From: Alkanindiges sp.
GTDB lineage: Bacteria > Pseudomonadota > Gammaproteobacteria > Pseudomonadales > Moraxellaceae
DNA length: 16,239 bases
Direction: 5' to 3'
Assembly (NCBI GenBank): GCA_030152125.1
Contig: JASLIR010000014.1
Span: forward strand, 1-16,239
Shown one piece after another: positions 1 to 6,553 of the stretch (positions are counted from its first letter, which is position 1; each line of letters begins with the position of its first letter). The notes under the pieces were generated by a model that saw only the letters and a program-made list of their open reading frames with translations, ran no database searches and was not told the origin of the DNA. The translations under genes were made by a program, and so were the position numbers.

Positions 1-878
1 TATTAACGCTCTGCATACTGGGCACCTATACCCTGCATGCCTCATGGCGACTAATCAGTGTTATCGCTTATGGCCTGCTTTTTCTGGCCGGGCTGCTTTG
101 GTATTTTAATATCGAGCCGCGTAATGACCGTGAATGGGACGCTGAAGTAGCGCGTATTGTGGACTATGAACAACAGGGCAATCTGGTGACCATCCATAAT
201 GTACGCAACTTTGACTGGCATAGCCTGAACAGCTATACCCCACACTGGGAAACCCGGCAGTATGACATCAGCCAGCTTAACCGGCTGGATGTGGTGACCT
301 CCTACTGGATGGGGCCGCAGATTGCGCATACCTTAATCAGTTTTGGCTTTGCCGATGGCCGCCACCTGACCTTTTCCATTGAAATACGCAAGGAAAAGGG
401 TGAAGAGTTTTCCAGCATCGGCGGCTTTTTCCGCAAATATGAACTGAGCCTGGTAGCAGCCGATGAAAAAGATATTATTTATACCCGCAGCAATATGCGC
501 GGCGAGCAGGTTTATATTTATCCAGTAAACATGCCGCAAAAGGACATCCAGCAGCTGTTTATTTCCTATCTGCACAAGGCTGAGCAATTAAAGCAGCAAC
601 CGCGCTGGTACAACACGCTTACTAGTAACTGTACCACTCTGGTATTCGACATGATCAAGGCCATTATTCCCCAGCTACCGGTGGATTACCGCCTGCTGGC
701 CTCGGGCTACCTGCCCAATTATATTTATGATCTGGGCGGCTTGAATACCCACTACACGTTCACCCAGTTACAGCAAAAAGCCTATGTCAATCCGCGTACC
801 AAAGGCTTTGAACAGCGACAGGATCAATCCTCGCAGGCCTACTCCAACCTGATTCGTCAGGGCGTGCCACAGCCCTGA
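1..878 (+). CDS. DUF4105 domain membrane protein, 5' end missing
   Basis: The reading frame is open from the window edge (first full codon at 3) to TGA at 876-878, so the true start lies upstream. The first visible residues form a membrane helix (SVIAYGLLFLAGLLWYF), followed by a charged stretch with NDREWDAEVARI. Next come the hallmarks of DUF4105 as I know the family: VTIHNVRNFDW, then HTLISFGFADGRHL, IEIRKEKGEEF and YNTLTSNCTTLVFDM. The Cys in SNCTT is the residue that would be nucleophilic if the NlpC/P60-like fold suggested for the family is active. The order, a membrane anchor and then a domain that probably faces the periplasm, is normal for DUF4105. The biochemical role is unknown. 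A GTG at 159 is only an internal codon, because homology extends upstream of it. It converges on the small minus-strand gene at 939-1163. Confidence 0.85.
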   Translation, partial: LTLCILGTYTLHASWRLISVIAYGLLFLAGLLWYFNIEPRNDREWDAEVARIVDYEQQGNLVTIHNVRNFDWHSLNSYTPHWETRQYDISQLNRLDVVTSYWMGPQIAHTLISFGFADGRHLTFSIEIRKEKGEEFSSIGGFFRKYELSLVAADEKDIIYTRSNMRGEQVYIYPVNMPQKDIQQLFISYLHKAEQLKQQPRWYNTLTSNCTTLVFDMIKAIIPQLPVDYRLLASGYLPNYIYDLGGLNTHYTFTQLQQKAYVNPRTKGFEQRQDQSSQAYSNLIRQGVPQP

Positions 879-938
879 TGGACAGAGCCGGGCAACCCGC
901 TCACTGTAGAGGCCAGGGTGGCATGATGCGCTGGGCGG

Positions 939-1163
939 TTAATCCGGAACGTGTGCCTTGTTATAAAACACACTGAGTAACTCGTTTGACAGCGTATCGC
1001 GTATGGTTAACAAGCCATGCCGTTGAACCAGACTCTTAATTTCGTAAACACGCTTATCTTCCGCACAGCGTACATGTGCGGGTAAATTATTATCGTTGAA
1101 TTCGATAATAACCAGCGTATCCCGGGTTTTATTGCGGGCCTGAAATTTTTTGCTGTCGGTCAT
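939..1163 (-). CDS. Small hypothetical protein (74 aa)
   Basis: This is a 74-residue frame with ATG at 1163 and TAA at 941-939, convergent to the DUF4105 gene with 60 bases between stops. I do not recognise the family. The protein is soluble and charged, has no signal peptide or membrane helix, and contains single Cys and His residues that do not form a metal motif. There is no good ribosome binding site directly before ATG 1163. A short frame (1183-1160) overlaps the start by ATGA and has an AGG about nine bases before its own ATG, so coupled translation is possible. A perfect CRP-type site (1230-1245) lies about 67 bases upstream. No longer competing frame on either strand looks more gene-like. 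The gene is plausible but unproven. Confidence 0.45.
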   Translation of the reverse strand: MTDSKKFQARNKTRDTLVIIEFNDNNLPAHVRCAEDKRVYEIKSLVQRHGLLTIRDTLSNELLSVFYNKAHVPD

Positions 1164-1183
1164 AGCGCTATTAAAAGTTTCAT
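1160..1183 (-). CDS. Possible 7-codon leader peptide coupled to the 74-aa gene
   Basis: On the minus strand, ATG at 1183-1181 begins MKLLIAL and ends at TGA 1162-1160. That TGA overlaps the ATG (1163-1161) of the next frame as ATGA. An AGG lies about nine bases before this ATG, whereas the downstream ATG has no recognisable site of its own. The arrangement is what translational coupling looks like. Seven codons is too short for any statistical support, so this is a suggestion from layout only. Confidence 0.2.
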   Translation of the reverse strand: MKLLIAL

Positions 1184-1229
1184 GAGAGATAACCTATTAG
1201 GAACGCTGCAAAAAGCAGCACCCGCAAAC

Positions 1230-1245
1230 TGTGACACATATCACA
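1230..1245. promoter_or_regulatory. CRP/Vfr-type binding site
   Basis: TGTGA, six bases (CACATA), TCACA: both core half-sites match the CRP consensus perfectly at the canonical spacing. The centre is at 1237.5. On the minus strand a weak -10-like TTATCT (1192-1187) would place the site roughly 57-60 bases upstream of a start near 1180, close to the class I activator position (-61.5). The small minus-strand gene is therefore the likelier target. The plus-strand lipoprotein gene begins about 410 bases away. Whether this organism has a CRP or Vfr protein cannot be seen here. Confidence 0.6.
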
Positions 1246-1322
1246 TAAAATAGATATAAAGCGGCTTTAATTACCGCGCTTATTTGTAATATTTCAGATA
1301 CTACGTCTAAATCATCTGCCAG

Positions 1323-1335
1323 GTGGTACTACCAC
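1323..1335. repeat. 13-bp palindrome, possible operator
   Basis: GTGGTA, a single central C, then TACCAC form a perfect inverted repeat. Odd-centred palindromes of this size are typical of dimeric repressor operators, but I cannot match it to a named regulator. No clear promoter was identified next to it. Confidence 0.35.
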
Positions 1336-1653
1336 AGGATGTAGCCACCGCATGTTCCGCTTCCCTTTGCCTGCTTTGCATCAATAGCAAAGCGCTTTAA
1401 AGATTGCTCATAAACCATCTACAAGATGGCAAACAATGCCAAGCGAGCCTGAAACCCTGTTGCCTGCCTGGCATACACCGTCCGATACAAAGCAGCAAAC
1501 CATTGATTTGCATCAAACCTTTTACTACCGAGCACATACACATTGTCACTATACATTTGCCAGCCCGGTTGCCACACTTTGCCATGCATACAACATAAAT
1601 AATCCATTACCCGCCACACCTTTGGGTGACGCGGCCTGTCAGAGATGAACTTT

Positions 1654-2139
1654 ATGAAAACGATCAATAAAACACTGGCAAATAGCATGCTGAGCCTGGC
1701 ACTCGCCACTGGTTTGGCTGCAGGTTTAACTGCTTGCGCCACACTGCAAAGCCCGGATCAAATCCGCCTGGGCAGCAGCGAACTGTATGGCACTGGCTGG
1801 GTGGTAACCAAACTGAATGGTCAGCCGCTTATTACTGCTAACGAGGCACGCAATATTCCCAGCCTGCAACTGGATAAAAAGACCAAACGCTTTGCTGGTG
1901 CCGATGGCTGTAACCGTATTACGGGTACCTACACCATCAATAAAAACCAGCTCAGCTTTGGCCCGATTGCCAGCACCCTCATGGCCTGTATAGACAGCAA
2001 TAACAACGAGCTTTCGCGTAACTACACCGATGCCCTGAAAAAGGTGGCCAGCTACAAACTGGAAGAAAAGGCCCTGTTCCTGCTGGACAGCTACGGTAAC
2101 CCGATTATTGAATTAACCAGCACCATTGAACCACGCTAG
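1654..2139 (+). CDS. META/HslJ-domain lipoprotein
   Basis: The predicted product of 161 residues begins with a lipoprotein signal peptide: positive N-terminus MKTINK, a hydrophobic core, and lipobox LTAC with the lipidated Cys at about residue 28. The mature part is a single META domain (the HslJ family): GTGWVVTKLNGQPL, then FAGADGCNRITGTY with the characteristic DGCN, then SFGPIASTLMACID, ending with LLDSYGNPIIEL. HslJ-type proteins are envelope or secreted small beta proteins linked to stress or novobiocin tolerance, with no known enzymatic activity. ATG at 1645 is also in frame, but AGAG (1641-1644) would have no spacing to it, whereas it lies nine bases before ATG 1654. The MK start also gives the more normal signal peptide, so 1654 is preferred. 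No strong promoter was found. The gene stands alone and is followed by a hairpin at 2184-2207. Confidence 0.85.
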   Translation: MKTINKTLANSMLSLALATGLAAGLTACATLQSPDQIRLGSSELYGTGWVVTKLNGQPLITANEARNIPSLQLDKKTKRFAGADGCNRITGTYTINKNQLSFGPIASTLMACIDSNNNELSRNYTDALKKVASYKLEEKALFLLDSYGNPIIELTSTIEPR

Positions 2140-2183
2140 TCCCAGCCCATATCAACTGCCAACTAGGCTAACTAGATAAGGAT

Positions 2184-2207
2184 AACAGGCTGTCAGTGCA
2201 GCCTGTT
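2184..2207 (+). terminator. Hairpin after META lipoprotein gene
   Basis: A 9-bp perfect stem AACAGGCTG/CAGCCTGTT has a 6-base loop (TCAGTG) and lies 45 bases past the stop codon. It sits where a terminator is expected, but the following bases (GCCTTGGC) have no U-run. It may be a mRNA 3'-end or processing structure rather than a classical intrinsic terminator. Confidence 0.45.
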
Positions 2208-2259
2208 GCCTTGGCAATGACCGATATGTTCAACCCCGCTTGCGTGATAACAACATCGT

Positions 2260-2883
2260 ATGTCCAGTAATATTAAAAAACCGGAATTCTGGGAATCCAG
2301 TTTTATTGAAAAGCAGGAAATGTGGGGTTTTGTGCCATCCCGCTCCGCTGTGCTGACCAGGGATTTTTTTGTGCAGAAAGGTATAAAAAACCTTTTGATA
2401 CCCGGCATTGGCTACGGGCGCAATGCACAAATTTTCCGGGATAGCGGCCTTAACGTCAGCGGTATTGAAATCTCAAAAACCGCCATTGAGCTGGCCAGAA
2501 AGCACTACGGCAATGCGATGACCATCTATCACGGCTCTGTGACCGATATGCCGTTTGATAACTGCCAATACGATGGCATATTCTGCTATGCCCTGATTCA
2601 TTTACTGGATGAGACCGAGCGCAAAAAGCTTATTCGGGATTGCTACAATCAACTGGTGCAAGGCGGTTACATGATATTTACTGCTATTTCAAAGCAGGCA
2701 GATACTTATGGCACTGGCTGGCTGCTCAGTACCGACTGCTATGAAATTTTTAGCGGTGTAAACATGTTTTTTTATGACCGGGAATCCATTCAGGCCGAAT
2801 TTGGTGATAGCGGGTTATTTGAGGTTACAGATGTTCGCGAGAACTTCCCTTTCTTCCTGATTACATGCAGGAAAGGAAATTAA
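2260..2883 (+). CDS. Class I SAM-dependent methyltransferase
   Basis: The product of 207 residues has a Rossmann methyltransferase fold. Motif I is LLIPGIGYGRNA (residues 45-56), a variant with IPGIGYGRN in place of the usual D-x-G-x-G core. Motif II ends with the acidic residue of GIEIS (about 70), followed by AIELARKHY, then a DMPFDNCQYDGIFCYALIHLL segment (motifs III-IV) and LVQGGYMIFTA (post-IV). The N-terminal FWESSFIEKQEMWGFVPS is shared with small methyltransferases of the TehB/TPMT-like group that act on small molecules. The substrate cannot be told from sequence. The ribosome binding site before ATG 2260 is weak. There is no membrane segment. Flanking genes (META lipoprotein, glycolipid-binding protein) give no pathway clue, and the 62-base gap to the next gene could be cotranscribed. 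Confidence 0.85.
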   Translation: MSSNIKKPEFWESSFIEKQEMWGFVPSRSAVLTRDFFVQKGIKNLLIPGIGYGRNAQIFRDSGLNVSGIEISKTAIELARKHYGNAMTIYHGSVTDMPFDNCQYDGIFCYALIHLLDETERKKLIRDCYNQLVQGGYMIFTAISKQADTYGTGWLLSTDCYEIFSGVNMFFYDRESIQAEFGDSGLFEVTDVRENFPFFLITCRKGN

Positions 2884-2945
2884 GACCTGATGGCATAAGC
2901 CTTCATCGTTGGCCCATGGTTAATATTCAATAACGGGATGGATTC

Positions 2946-3509
2946 ATGCACTCAATTCTATGGACATGCCTGGACAAGAATGGGCAAGATGCATGCCGGA
3001 TCAGCAAAGTCCCTGATGGCTGGAGCATTGAAGGCTCAGCCCTTTTTTGCCATCAGAACGATGTAGCCAGTCTTTACTATCGTTTGGCTTGTGACGATAG
3101 CTGGTGCAGTACCATGGCCTTGGTAAAGGGCTGGTTCGGAGCAAAAAATATAGAGTTGAGTATCATCCAGGAAGGCTGTAAGCGTTGGTTCATCAATGGA
3201 CATCATGACGCCTCTCTTGACGGTTTAATGGATATAGACCTTGGTTTCACACCAGCCAGCAACACAAATGCATTACGGCGTTTGAACCTGAAAGCATCGG
3301 AAGCTGCTACCTCTGTCGCCTTGTGGCTGGATACCGAAGACTGGAAGGTGAAAAAACTCTATCAGGAATACGCCTGTATTGTCCCACACACATACGATTA
3401 TGCCTCGCCCCTACATGACTATCGCGCCATACTGAAGACCACAGACTTTGGGATTATTTCAGAGTATCCAGGCCTTTGGAGAATGCTGCATCACGTTGAG
3501 CAAGACTGA
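2946..3509 (+). CDS. Putative glycolipid-binding protein (DUF1089 family)
   Basis: At 187 residues, this is close to the usual length of the DUF1089/'putative glycolipid-binding' family, and the family landmarks occur in order: MHSILWTCLDKNGQDACRIS, the segment with GWSIEGSALF, LYYRLACDDSWCST, WFINGHHDASLDGLMDIDLGFTPASNT, LRRLNL, and the C-terminal FGIISEYPGLW. The DIDLGFTPATNT-like core and the final YPGLW are the strongest identifiers. The family is a cytoplasmic beta-barrel-like fold seen in Pseudomonas and other bacteria, and its glycolipid-binding role is a prediction. There is no signal peptide. It lies 62 bases after the methyltransferase gene on the same strand and may share its transcript. 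Confidence 0.85.
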   Translation: MHSILWTCLDKNGQDACRISKVPDGWSIEGSALFCHQNDVASLYYRLACDDSWCSTMALVKGWFGAKNIELSIIQEGCKRWFINGHHDASLDGLMDIDLGFTPASNTNALRRLNLKASEAATSVALWLDTEDWKVKKLYQEYACIVPHTYDYASPLHDYRAILKTTDFGIISEYPGLWRMLHHVEQD

Positions 3510-3542
3510 CATCCTCTTAAAAAACCTAAGCCTTAAAACCCT

Positions 3543-3701
3543 ATGCCGCTGACCTTTGAAATCTTTCCTTGCGATACGAATACGGAAAGACTCCTTGACA
3601 GTGCCATCCTTCGAAGTCCAAATTATAGTCTGGATACCTTGCGCGGTGGTGCTGGCCATCCTGCACCTCAAAAACCAGGCTATTCTGTTGGTAAATTTTA
3701 G
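3543..3701 (+). pseudogene. Possible remnant of a VOC/glyoxalase-family gene
   Basis: In the gap between the glycolipid-binding gene and msrA, ATG 3543 opens a 52-codon frame beginning MPLTFEIFP and ending at TAG 3699-3701. That N-terminus resembles the start of certain VOC (glyoxalase/bleomycin-resistance) proteins, which commonly open with a similar L-T-F-E-I-F-P stretch. The remainder does not continue the family convincingly in any frame, there is no ribosome binding site, and full members are more than twice this length. It could be a decayed gene start or chance. Confidence 0.15.
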
Positions 3702-3783
3702 GGTGAACAGCCAAAACCGGTAACGGTGGTTGCGGTGTATGCGAGGATATGTGTCTTTTAAAACAAAGGGCTAGTAACGAAAA

Positions 3784-4305
3784 ATGACTGAAAAAGCGAT
3801 TATTGGCGGTGGCTGTTTCTGGTGTACCGAGGCTGTTTTTCAGCAGGTACGTGGTATTAAGCAGGTAAGCAGCGGCTACGCTGGCGGTGCCCGCCCCAAC
3901 CCTAATTATGAGCAGGTATGCAGCGGTGCAAGCGGCCATGCCGAGGTGATTCAGCTTGATTATGATGCCGGGCAAATCAGCTTTGAGACGATTCTGGATA
4001 TCTTTTTTGCTACGCACGACCCTACAACCTTAAACCGGCAGGGCAATGATGTTGGCACCCAGTACCGCTCGGTCATTTATTACCAGAACGCCGAACAGCA
4101 ACAGGTGGCACAACAGAAAATTGAGCAGCTAAAACAGGCTGGCATCCCGGTGGTTACCGAGCTTAGCCCCAGTGTGCCGTTTTATCCGGCGGAAGAATAC
4201 CACCAGAACTTTTATGCCAAAAACCCGACACAGGGCTACTGCAACTTTGCCATTCCACCCAAGCTGGGCAAGCTAAAACATTATTTTGCTGACCAGCTCA
4301 ATTAA
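3784..4305 (+). CDS. msrA: Peptide methionine sulfoxide reductase MsrA
   Basis: MsrA reduces the S-epimer of methionine sulfoxide in free or protein-bound form, using thioredoxin to recycle. The 173-residue product has the signature [11 protein letters not shown] with catalytic Cys11 and a second Cys14. These are followed by [20 protein letters not shown], the [18 protein letters not shown] block, [10 protein letters not shown], and GYCNF near the C-terminus (about Cys153), a plausible recycling cysteine. This is the complete order for a single-domain MsrA of normal length. No MsrB domain is fused and none is nearby. The start ATG 3784 has only a poor ribosome binding site, but the motif begins directly after it, so the start is secure. 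There is no signal peptide, so it is cytoplasmic. A strong hairpin follows the gene. Confidence 0.97.
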   Translation: MTEKAIIGGGCFWCTEAVFQQVRGIKQVSSGYAGGARPNPNYEQVCSGASGHAEVIQLDYDAGQISFETILDIFFATHDPTTLNRQGNDVGTQYRSVIYYQNAEQQQVAQQKIEQLKQAGIPVVTELSPSVPFYPAEEYHQNFYAKNPTQGYCNFAIPPKLGKLKHYFADQLN

Positions 4306-4310
4306 ACCTG

Positions 4311-4344
4311 AGCCTGCCTGCCCATAAAAAGTCGCAGGCAGGCT
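4311..4344. terminator. Hairpin between convergent genes msrA and AdeT-like
   Basis: An 11-bp perfect stem AGCCTGCCTGC (4311-4321)/GCAGGCAGGCT (4334-4344) has a 12-base A-rich loop. It lies six bases past the msrA stop and 22 bases from the end of the minus-strand gene, so it can act for both. Neither side has a proper U-run (plus side ATATACCCTTTT). Confidence 0.65.
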
Positions 4345-4366
4345 ATATACCCTTTTACCCTTGCTG

Positions 4367-5401
4367 CTATTCATCCTTTAAAACGCACTCGTAACTGCCG
4401 GCATCCTGCTGGCAACGCAGTTTTTTCAGCAGGTTAAGCATTTTCGGGTTATAGGTTTTATTTTGTACAAACTCGATACGCATTTGCCGCAGCAAACGCA
4501 GGTAACCCACCTTCTCTTCCGCACTAATCTCATACCACGCTTTTACAGGCACGGAAGACTCCGCCCGGGAAATATTGGTCATTAAGCGAGAGGACTGGGC
4601 ATTAAACCAGACGCGACTGGACTGCCCAAAACCTTCCGGAAATTCAGTTTTATTAATAATCAGGTTATTGGTAATAAACGCAATGGGAAATCTGGCAATG
4701 CCGCCTTTATCGCCCACACTGCGGTATACCTCAAAAGGACTAAAGGCAACTGCCGGCAGAGGCAGCAAGTCAAACTTTCTGGCTGCAAACAGGGCACCTG
4801 CATTTTGATAACTGATATTAACCGGCGTTAAGCCCACTTTGGCAGCCATACGCTTTTGCACCGGGTCTATCGGCAATACACCAATTTTATTGCCGCCAAT
4901 CTTGGCCAGGGTATCGTTACGGCGATCATGATTGGCCAGATAAACCAGCCCCAAAGGCATAATGCCTGCAGCTTCATAATCACCTTCCAGCATATCGGTT
5001 GCCAGTTTGGGGCTGCTCATTAAAGCCAGCACATTACGTGCAATGGCATTACTGGGCACGGCACCAATGGCCGCAATTGATCCAGTAAAGTTATTCAGTT
5101 GCCGGGTGGTAAAGGCAGTGGCTACCACGCCCTGACACTTATTACTTTTAAAATCCTCAATGGCCTGTTCTTCATTGGTATAGGCGTTCAGCGTCATGCT
5201 GACATTCCACTTTTTGGCGGATAATACATAATCCTGCATCAGGCGATAACTGTCGCCATTGTTGCCACCAATATCAAACACACATACGTTTTGGGCATGT
5301 GCCGTGGCACTATGCATCAGAGAGAATAAAATGACAGCAGAAATTTGCGCAACTGGTTTAAAAAGCGCATGCGCCCGGGCGCTCACTAAAAGATTTTTCA
5401 T
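4367..5401 (-). CDS. AdeT1/2-like periplasmic solute-binding protein
   Basis: The product of about 344 residues has a Sec signal peptide (MKNLLVSARAHALFK, hydrophobic core, cleavage near AHA-QN). The mature protein starts NVCVFDIGGNNGDSYRLMQDY, as in the AdeT1/AdeT2 family from Acinetobacter, and continues with IEDFKSNKCQGVVATAF, NFTGSIAAIGAVPSNAIA, the FEVYRSVGDKGGIARFPIAF segment, FPEGFGQSSRVWF, a C-terminal NPKMLNLLKKLRC and ECVLKDE. The fold resembles TRAP-type extracytoplasmic binding proteins. The family was reported in connection with aminoglycoside efflux in Acinetobacter, but that function is not established and no RND or TRAP permease is present here. MM begins at 5404; AGGG at 5410-5407 gives proper spacing only to the second ATG (5401). 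Four mature cysteines could form disulfides. Confidence 0.85.
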   Translation of the reverse strand: MKNLLVSARAHALFKPVAQISAVILFSLMHSATAHAQNVCVFDIGGNNGDSYRLMQDYVLSAKKWNVSMTLNAYTNEEQAIEDFKSNKCQGVVATAFTTRQLNNFTGSIAAIGAVPSNAIARNVLALMSSPKLATDMLEGDYEAAGIMPLGLVYLANHDRRNDTLAKIGGNKIGVLPIDPVQKRMAAKVGLTPVNISYQNAGALFAARKFDLLPLPAVAFSPFEVYRSVGDKGGIARFPIAFITNNLIINKTEFPEGFGQSSRVWFNAQSSRLMTNISRAESSVPVKAWYEISAEEKVGYLRLLRQMRIEFVQNKTYNPKMLNLLKKLRCQQDAGSYECVLKDE

Positions 5402-5404
5402 CAT

Positions 5405-5704
5405 ATCCCTATAAAAAAATCACTTAAAATTAGAAAAAATCAAAAGCCGGCTCAATACAGCCGGATTAACAGCACATGCATGCAAACTACCAAAATCATT
5501 ATTCTGGCAATGCCACATCCTGCTGCCAGCGAAAAGTCACGCTTTTTAAACCACCATCCTTAAGCAGTTCTCACCAGACTCATCGCTTACAACACCCACA
5601 CTTTCCAGAAAGCATCTACTAGGTACAGATATTCACTGGTTTTATGATTATGATTCTTAAACAATAACAAATCAATACAGCTCGTTACTTAATAATACCT
5701 ACAC
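5405..5704. other. 300-base gap between two minus-strand genes
   Basis: No coding frame with a credible start was seen. Apart from the hairpin at 5447-5464, the stretch is AT-rich toward 5640-5704. It probably contains the promoter of the AdeT-like gene, but no -35/-10 pair stands out on the minus strand. Confidence 0.4.
5447..5464 (-). terminator. Hairpin with T-rich tail upstream of AdeT-like gene
   Basis: Stem CCGGCT (5447-5452)/AGCCGG (5459-5464) has a 6-base loop. Read on the minus strand it is followed by a T-rich stretch (CTTTTGATTTTTTCT). It could end transcription from the metallopeptidase gene about 240 bases upstream, or form part of the AdeT-like leader. The stem is short and the tail interrupted. 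Confidence 0.35.
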
Positions 5705-6178
5705 TTACTGACTGCCGACAAACGGTAGGCAATCGGCTAAAGACTGGCACTCCTGCCCCAATGCACGACGCAAAAAATAGTCCTGTACCATCTGCGCCTG
5801 CTGTTCCACCCCGTACTGTAAAAACTGCTTGCCCGCTTGCAATACATACTGGTAACGGCGGTCAATCACCGCCCGGCGCACCACTTTTATACCCTGCTGT
5901 ACCTGCCATACATGGGTCATTTCGTGTATAAACCAGGCCTGTGTACCCAGGCTGGTCCTGGAAAAATCCTCACGAAAATCAGTATGGTTAAAATAAATGT
6001 TGCCGTTGGGGCTCATGGCATAACCATGCATGATCCAGCCACTCACACAGATTCTGGGCAAGGCCAAATCAATATGCGTACCAAACACCGAACGTACCAG
6101 TATTTTTTCATCATCCGTTAGCACGCGTGAGCGACTTACCCGCCCCAGTTGCTGCCAGACATTTTTTTGTTGTGTCAT
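5705..6178 (-). CDS. Putative zinc metallopeptidase, Vgr-related type
   Basis: The 157-residue product has HEMTHVWQ, an HExxH zinc motif with His, Glu and His in place. A downstream EQQAQMVQDYF helix could supply the third ligand. The preceding SPNGNIYFNHTDFREDFSRTSLGTQAWFIHEM matches small bacterial proteins annotated 'Vgr-related' or 'Rhs element Vgr protein', which are often orphan genes or sit near type VI secretion or Rhs loci. There is no signal peptide and no membrane helix. Neither VgrG, Rhs nor any secretion gene is visible. A GTG at 6190 is in frame, but its own bases form a GTGGA ribosome binding site about seven bases before ATG 6178, so 6178 is preferred. Peptidase activity is inferred from the motif only, and the substrate is unknown. 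Confidence 0.75.
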   Translation of the reverse strand: MTQQKNVWQQLGRVSRSRVLTDDEKILVRSVFGTHIDLALPRICVSGWIMHGYAMSPNGNIYFNHTDFREDFSRTSLGTQAWFIHEMTHVWQVQQGIKVVRRAVIDRRYQYVLQAGKQFLQYGVEQQAQMVQDYFLRRALGQECQSLADCLPFVGSQ

Positions 6179-6190
6179 GTTATTTTCCAC

Positions 6191-6499
6191 TAAAAAACCT
6201 GTTCTTCATGCTCACTTCACAAGCAACTGTTATGTTATTTCATCGGCTTATGCTGGCGGCTATCACCAACATCTTGCGCCCTGAAACATTAACAGGCATT
6301 CTTAACCCCAATTTAACACTGGGACAATTTTTGAGGCGATGCTGTTTACGGCCACTTTTAAATAAAACATTGTTGTTTAATCCTTCTTTGTTAAGGCTTA
6401 AATCAAGTACAATGCGTCCATTCATTCATTTTTACACTAAAAAAAGTAGTCACGCTGCACTTTCCTAATTCCTATATTGCAGTTGTTGGCTAAGCTGGT
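6191..6499. other. Divergent intergenic region upstream of nadE
   Basis: This 309-base AT-rich stretch lies between the divergent metallopeptidase and nadE genes. The plus-strand 113-codon frame (6127-6468) starts inside the metallopeptidase gene and has no family resemblance. The stretch carries a candidate nadE promoter (6386-6413). Otherwise nothing recognisable was found. Confidence 0.4.
6386..6413 (+). promoter_or_regulatory. Candidate sigma-70 promoter for nadE
   Basis: TACAAT at 6408-6413 matches five of six -10 positions. A weak -35-like CTTTGT lies at 6386-6391 with 16-base spacing. A start near 6420 would leave a leader of about 130 bases that contains the inverted repeat at 6503-6523. 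Confidence 0.3.
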
Positions 6500-6502
6500 G
6501 TG

Positions 6503-6523
6503 AAACACATACCCCGTGTGTTT
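6503..6523 (+). promoter_or_regulatory. Inverted repeat in the nadE leader
   Basis: AAACACA (6503-6509) and TGTGTTT (6517-6523) form a perfect 7-bp inverted repeat around TACCCCG, 30 bases before the nadE start. A 21-bp palindrome at this place could be an operator for a NAD-metabolism regulator or a leader hairpin. No regulator can be assigned from the sequence. Confidence 0.35.
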
Positions 6524-6553
6524 AATTTAGGGGATAACAGGAAGTCGATATTT

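Larger units (their letters stand above)
1164..1644. other. 481-base intergenic region rich in inverted repeats
   Basis: No convincing gene was found. The open frames here (plus 1404-1598 and 1436-1648, minus 1397-1585 and 1419-1742) overlap one another, lack ribosome binding sites and have low-complexity composition rich in Cys, His and Pro. What is present: the CRP-type site at 1230-1245; a near-uninterrupted palindrome GTGGTA-C-TACCAC at 1323-1335; a hairpin GCTTTGC/GCAAAGC at 1373-1379 and 1387-1393 with a 7-base loop; and a small inverted repeat CCATCT-ACA-AGATGG near 1415-1430. The length and density of repeats leave room for a small RNA or a long leader of the lipoprotein gene, but nothing proves either. 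Confidence 0.5.

Noticed and set aside
1419..1742. 107-codon minus-strand frame across the long gap and the lipoprotein signal peptide
   Set aside because: It overlaps the well-supported META lipoprotein start, has Cys/Trp-rich composition and no ribosome site.
3541..4017. 158-codon minus-strand frame overlapping msrA
   Set aside because: More than half is antisense to the MsrA active-site region and it has no recognisable domain.
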